From Cyanobacteria bacterium UBA8803 (GTDB taxonomy: Bacteria > Cyanobacteriota > Cyanobacteriia > Cyanobacteriales > Coleofasciculaceae), in the NCBI GenBank assembly GCA_003505715.1, contig DNXU01000500.1, positions 1 to 8,245 of the forward strand: a stretch of 8,245 bases of DNA, written 5' to 3'. Made by a program: the position numbers and the translations under genes. Positions 5,885-8,245 of the stretch are shown piece after piece (the first letter of the stretch is position 1; every line of letters starts with the position of its first letter). The notes under the pieces are model-generated. The model was not told the DNA's origin and ran no database searches. It saw nothing but the letters and a program-made list of their open reading frames with translations.

Positions 5885-7942
5885 ATGCCAAAGCAAATTA
5901 TTATTGCAGAGCAACATCGACTTGCTGCTGTATTTTGGGAAGATCAAATTCAAGAACTAGTTGTTGCCACGGGTAACCACCAGGTCAGCGATATTTATCT
6001 CGGTACTGTAGAAAATGTCTTACCTGGAATCGATGCCGCTTTTGTTAACATCGGCGATCCGGAGCGCAATGGCTTTATTCATGTCACTGACCTCGGACCG
6101 TTGCGGCTCAAACGAAGGGCTGGTGCGATTACAGAACTGCTGACGCCACAGCAAAAAGTTTTAGTACAAATCATGAAGGAGCCGACGGGCAACAAAGGTC
6201 CTCGGCTGACTGGAAACATTACCTTACCGGGTCGCTATCTCGTTCTGATGCCTTACGGGCGAGGCGTAAATTTATCGCGACGGATTAAGAGTGATAATGA
6301 GCGAAACCGCCTCAGAGCTTTGGCTGTGCTGATTAAACCCCCCGGAATGGGGTTGTTAGTTCGTACTGAAGCCGAGGGTAGAGCCGAAGAAGCGATCGTC
6401 GAAGATTTAGAAGCGCTGCAAAAACAATGGGAAGCCATTCAGCAAGAGGCAAGTTCCACCAGAGCCCCTGCCTTACTCAGTCGCGACGATGATTTTATCC
6501 AGCGCGTCCTCCGGGATATGTATACGGCGGATGTGAATCGGATTGTCGTAGATTCCCACACGGGAGTGAAGCGAGTTAAACAACATTTAGTGAGCTGGAG
6601 TGGCGGGAAGACACCGGATGGGGTCTTGATTGACCATCACCGCGATCGCCTGCCGATACTCGATTACTTCCGAGTGAACGCCGCTATCAGAGAAGCTCTT
6701 AAGCCGAGAGTGGATCTCCCCTCTGGCGGCTACATCATTATCGAGCCAACGGAAGCTCTCACCGTCATTGATGTTAACTCCGGTTCCTTTACCCGCTCGG
6801 CGACGGCACGGGAAACCGTACTCTGGACGAACTGCGAAGCGGCAACTGAAATTGCCCGCCAACTGCGCCTGCGTAATATCGCTGGTGTCATCGTAGTTGA
6901 CTTCATTGATATGGACTCGCGGCGCGATCAGTTACAGGTACTGGAACATTTCAACAAAGCCTTGAAAGCAGACAAAGCCAGACCTCAGATTGCCCAGCTT
7001 TCAGAACTTGGCTTAGTAGAACTGACCCGCAAGCGCCAAGGTCAAAATATTTACGAACTGTTTGGAAAACCCTGTGCTACCTGTGGCGGTTTGGGACATA
7101 TTGTACATCTTCCCGGCGAGGTGGAAGCTCCCCCTCGGGAAGTTGTAGAACCTGCTGCTCGCTTGGAGGCTAGAGAAAGAGAAACACTAGATATCTCAGA
7201 AGCCTTCGATCTCCCTCCTTTCAATGAAACCGATGACCTGGATCTGCTGAATCATCCTAACTATCAAGAGCGAGGGGGTGCCAATACTCGTCGCCGCCGC
7301 CGCCGCCGTCCTGATGAACCCGTAGGGAAAGAAGAACCCCTTATCGTCAAGGGAAACTCTCGTCCATCCCCTCTATCTCAACCACCCTTAGAGCCAGAGG
7401 CAGAATTGGATAGCCCTCCACCAGCTCCCTTGGGGTTGGCATTAGCACAGCGAAGCATAACCCAGCGAGGTTTAATTCAGCGCAGCAGTACTTCTGAAGA
7501 ACCAAGCATCGGGGAACGAAGCGGAAAACCTCAACTGATCAAGTCGCCTAAAGAGTTTGAACCGCCAAAAGTCGTTTCTATCGAGATGACACCTGAGGAA
7601 CAGGATATTTATGCTTTGATGGGCATTTCTCCGTTGGTGCTGTTAGACCAAGAGGTCAAAAATCCCAAGTCGGTGGTGCTTTCAGTCGTACTTCCTGGAG
7701 CCTCATCCCAAACAGAAAAAGCCAACCAGATCCCAAGCGAGGCATCCGTAGAAGCGGATACGGAGGCGCTAGATGAAGCACCTGATTCAGACCAGGCGGT
7801 GCTAACCTCATCGGCAACAGCCAATGATACAGAAGTAGCACCTAGCCCGACGAGCGCGAATCAATCAGAAAGTTCTACTATAATTCGTCGCCGCCGCCGC
7901 CGTTCTTCAGCTCTGGAGGGTGAAGATAGCACAACTGGGTGA
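5885..7942 (+). CDS. rne: Ribonuclease E (RNase E/G family)
   Basis: 685-aa endoribonuclease that cleaves single-stranded AU-rich RNA in mRNA turnover and rRNA/tRNA processing. The catalytic half (about 1-405) holds an S1 RNA-binding domain (about 33-120), the 5'-end sensor residues R160-T161 in LLVRTEAEG, Mg-binding D296 in VIDVNSGSFTR and D339 in VVDFIDMDSRRDQ (equivalents of E. coli D303 and D346), and the Zn-link CATC (C397, C400) that joins dimers. The rest (about 410-685) is a low-complexity, acidic and Pro-rich tail with two arginine tracts: seven Arg at 469-475 and six at 668-673. The second forms RRRRRRSSA (668-676), reported as the PNPase-binding nonapeptide of cyanobacterial RNase E, so a degradosome contact is expected. 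The length is typical of cyanobacteria. In other cyanobacteria rnhB often follows rne; here 303 bp of repeats follow and no rnhB is seen before the window ends. The long leader suggests post-transcriptional control. Confidence 0.97.
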   Translation: MPKQIIIAEQHRLAAVFWEDQIQELVVATGNHQVSDIYLGTVENVLPGIDAAFVNIGDPERNGFIHVTDLGPLRLKRRAGAITELLTPQQKVLVQIMKEPTGNKGPRLTGNITLPGRYLVLMPYGRGVNLSRRIKSDNERNRLRALAVLIKPPGMGLLVRTEAEGRAEEAIVEDLEALQKQWEAIQQEASSTRAPALLSRDDDFIQRVLRDMYTADVNRIVVDSHTGVKRVKQHLVSWSGGKTPDGVLIDHHRDRLPILDYFRVNAAIREALKPRVDLPSGGYIIIEPTEALTVIDVNSGSFTRSATARETVLWTNCEAATEIARQLRLRNIAGVIVVDFIDMDSRRDQLQVLEHFNKALKADKARPQIAQLSELGLVELTRKRQGQNIYELFGKPCATCGGLGHIVHLPGEVEAPPREVVEPAARLEARERETLDISEAFDLPPFNETDDLDLLNHPNYQERGGANTRRRRRRRPDEPVGKEEPLIVKGNSRPSPLSQPPLEPEAELDSPPPAPLGLALAQRSITQRGLIQRSSTSEEPSIGERSGKPQLIKSPKEFEPPKVVSIEMTPEEQDIYALMGISPLVLLDQEVKNPKSVVLSVVLPGASSQTEKANQIPSEASVEADTEALDEAPDSDQAVLTSSATANDTEVAPSPTSANQSESSTIIRRRRRRSSALEGEDSTTG
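7289..7309 (+). repeat. Arginine-codon tract 1 within rne
   Basis: Seven Arg codons, CGT, five CGC, then CGT, encode residues 469-475 after the catalytic half. The tract is almost the same at the DNA level as 7886-7903 (CGT, four CGC, CGT). A CGC trinucleotide run of this kind could gain or lose codons by slippage without breaking the frame. Confidence 0.7.
7886..7912 (+). other. Codons for the C-terminal RRRRRRSSA PNPase-binding motif
   Basis: These codons encode RNase E residues 668-676, RRRRRRSSA, ten residues from the C-terminus. The same nonapeptide has been reported in Anabaena RNase E as the site that recruits polynucleotide phosphorylase. Presence of the motif is seen directly; function is by analogy. 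Confidence 0.75.
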
Positions 7943-7977
7943 TTTGTTATTTGTTATTGGTTGTTTGTTGGTTGTTG
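7943..7977 (+). repeat. Degenerate T/G-rich heptad repeats directly after rne
   Basis: Immediately after the rne stop come five 7-bp units: TTTGTTA twice, TTGGTTG, TTTGTTG, GTTGTTG. They resemble the reverse complement of the heptads at 8143-8245, with C replaced by T. The region 7943-8245 otherwise contains no gene; a short open frame (7920-8120) is repeat-derived. Confidence 0.6.
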
Positions 7978-8038
7978 TTCGGGGTCTCCTGGCTATTGGG
8001 GGTAAAATGTATCTTCTGTTAAATGGTGATGGATTATG

Positions 8039-8070
8039 GGTAATTGGCTGTAAATTGCTTACCAATTACC
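8039..8070 (+). repeat. Perfect 9-bp stem between the heptad blocks
   Basis: GGTAATTGG (8039-8047) and CCAATTACC (8062-8070) are exact complements with a 14-nt loop. The stem is only moderately GC-rich and no T-run follows, so it is not a standard intrinsic terminator, but it may stabilise or mark the 3' end of the rne mRNA. Confidence 0.5.
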
Positions 8071-8142
8071 AGCTATTAGATTTAATTATCACCGCAGAAT
8101 GGCGATGCATCGGACGATAATTAATAATCAACCACCAACAAC

Positions 8143-8245
8143 CAATAACCAATGACTAATGACCAATAACCAAACTAATGACCAATGACCAACGACTAAT
8201 GACCAATGACCAACGACCAATGACCAACGACCAATGACCAATGAC
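8143..8245 (+). repeat. Tandem heptanucleotide array (STRR type, TTGGTCA family)
   Basis: Fifteen units follow the pattern YAAYRAC (CAATGAC, CAACGAC, TAATGAC, CAATAAC) with a strict 7-bp period, broken only by a 5-bp unit CAAAC at 8171-8175. The array runs to the window end and may continue. On the other strand it reads TTGGTCA repeats, a short tandemly repeated repetitive family described in filamentous cyanobacteria. It is non-coding. Confidence 0.88.

Noticed and set aside
8039..8070. Intrinsic terminator of rne
   Set aside because: The 9-bp stem is not GC-rich and has no T-run after it; it is kept only as a stem-loop.
7920..8120. Plus-strand open frame of 66 codons overlapping the rne end
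   Set aside because: It overlaps the end of rne in another frame and consists mostly of translated heptad repeats, which give a misleading hydrophobic peptide.
8143..8245. CRISPR array
   Set aside because: The units are 7 bp and directly abutting, with no spacers, so this is a simple tandem repeat.

Overview
The window looks like chromosomal DNA of a cyanobacterium, most likely a filamentous or mat-forming one. Three things point there. The HIP1 palindrome GCGATCGC occurs six times in 8.2 kb (827, 1417, 1543, 2523, 4904, 6642). The gene set includes a membrane Ser/Thr kinase fused to WD40 repeats and an RNase E ending in the cyanobacterial RRRRRRSSA motif. The right edge carries heptanucleotide tandem repeats of the TTGGTCA type known from filamentous cyanobacteria. 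The genus is not resolved.

Layout: (1) Positions 1-67 are GC-rich and end in a run of 15 G; they do not resemble the rest and may be a contig-edge or chimeric artefact. (2) Positions 100-2157 encode a Ser/Thr kinase with one membrane segment and a seven-bladed WD40 propeller. (3) A convergent gene, 2163-2729 on the minus strand, encodes an unknown lipoprotein. (4) Diverging from it, 2821-3867 encodes a Tat-exported protein of the formylglycine-generating-enzyme (FGE/SUMF1) fold with only one of the two catalytic cysteines. (5) Positions 3868-4066 hold what looks like the tail of a decayed restriction-endonuclease-like gene. (6) Positions 4067-5254 encode a class I cysteine desulfurase (IscS/NifS type). 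(7) A 630-bp gene-free stretch carries a good extended -10 promoter and inverted repeats, and is read here as the long leader of the next gene. (8) Positions 5885-7942 encode RNase E. (9) Positions 7943-8245 are gene-free: two blocks of 7-bp repeats in opposite orientation flank a segment with a perfect 9-bp stem.

How they fit together: the first three genes all have predicted products at the cell envelope (a kinase with its propeller outside the membrane, a lipoprotein, a Tat substrate), so they may form a local envelope-sensing group; this rests on topology and adjacency only. The cysteine desulfurase (sulfur supply for Fe-S clusters and thiolated tRNA) and RNase E (mRNA and rRNA processing) are housekeeping genes that appear to be separate transcription units. 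No wholly new system is evident. The points most worth a second look are the FGE-like protein with a replaced catalytic cysteine beside the kinase, the RNase E leader, the repeated arginine tract in RNase E, and the inverted heptad repeats after it.
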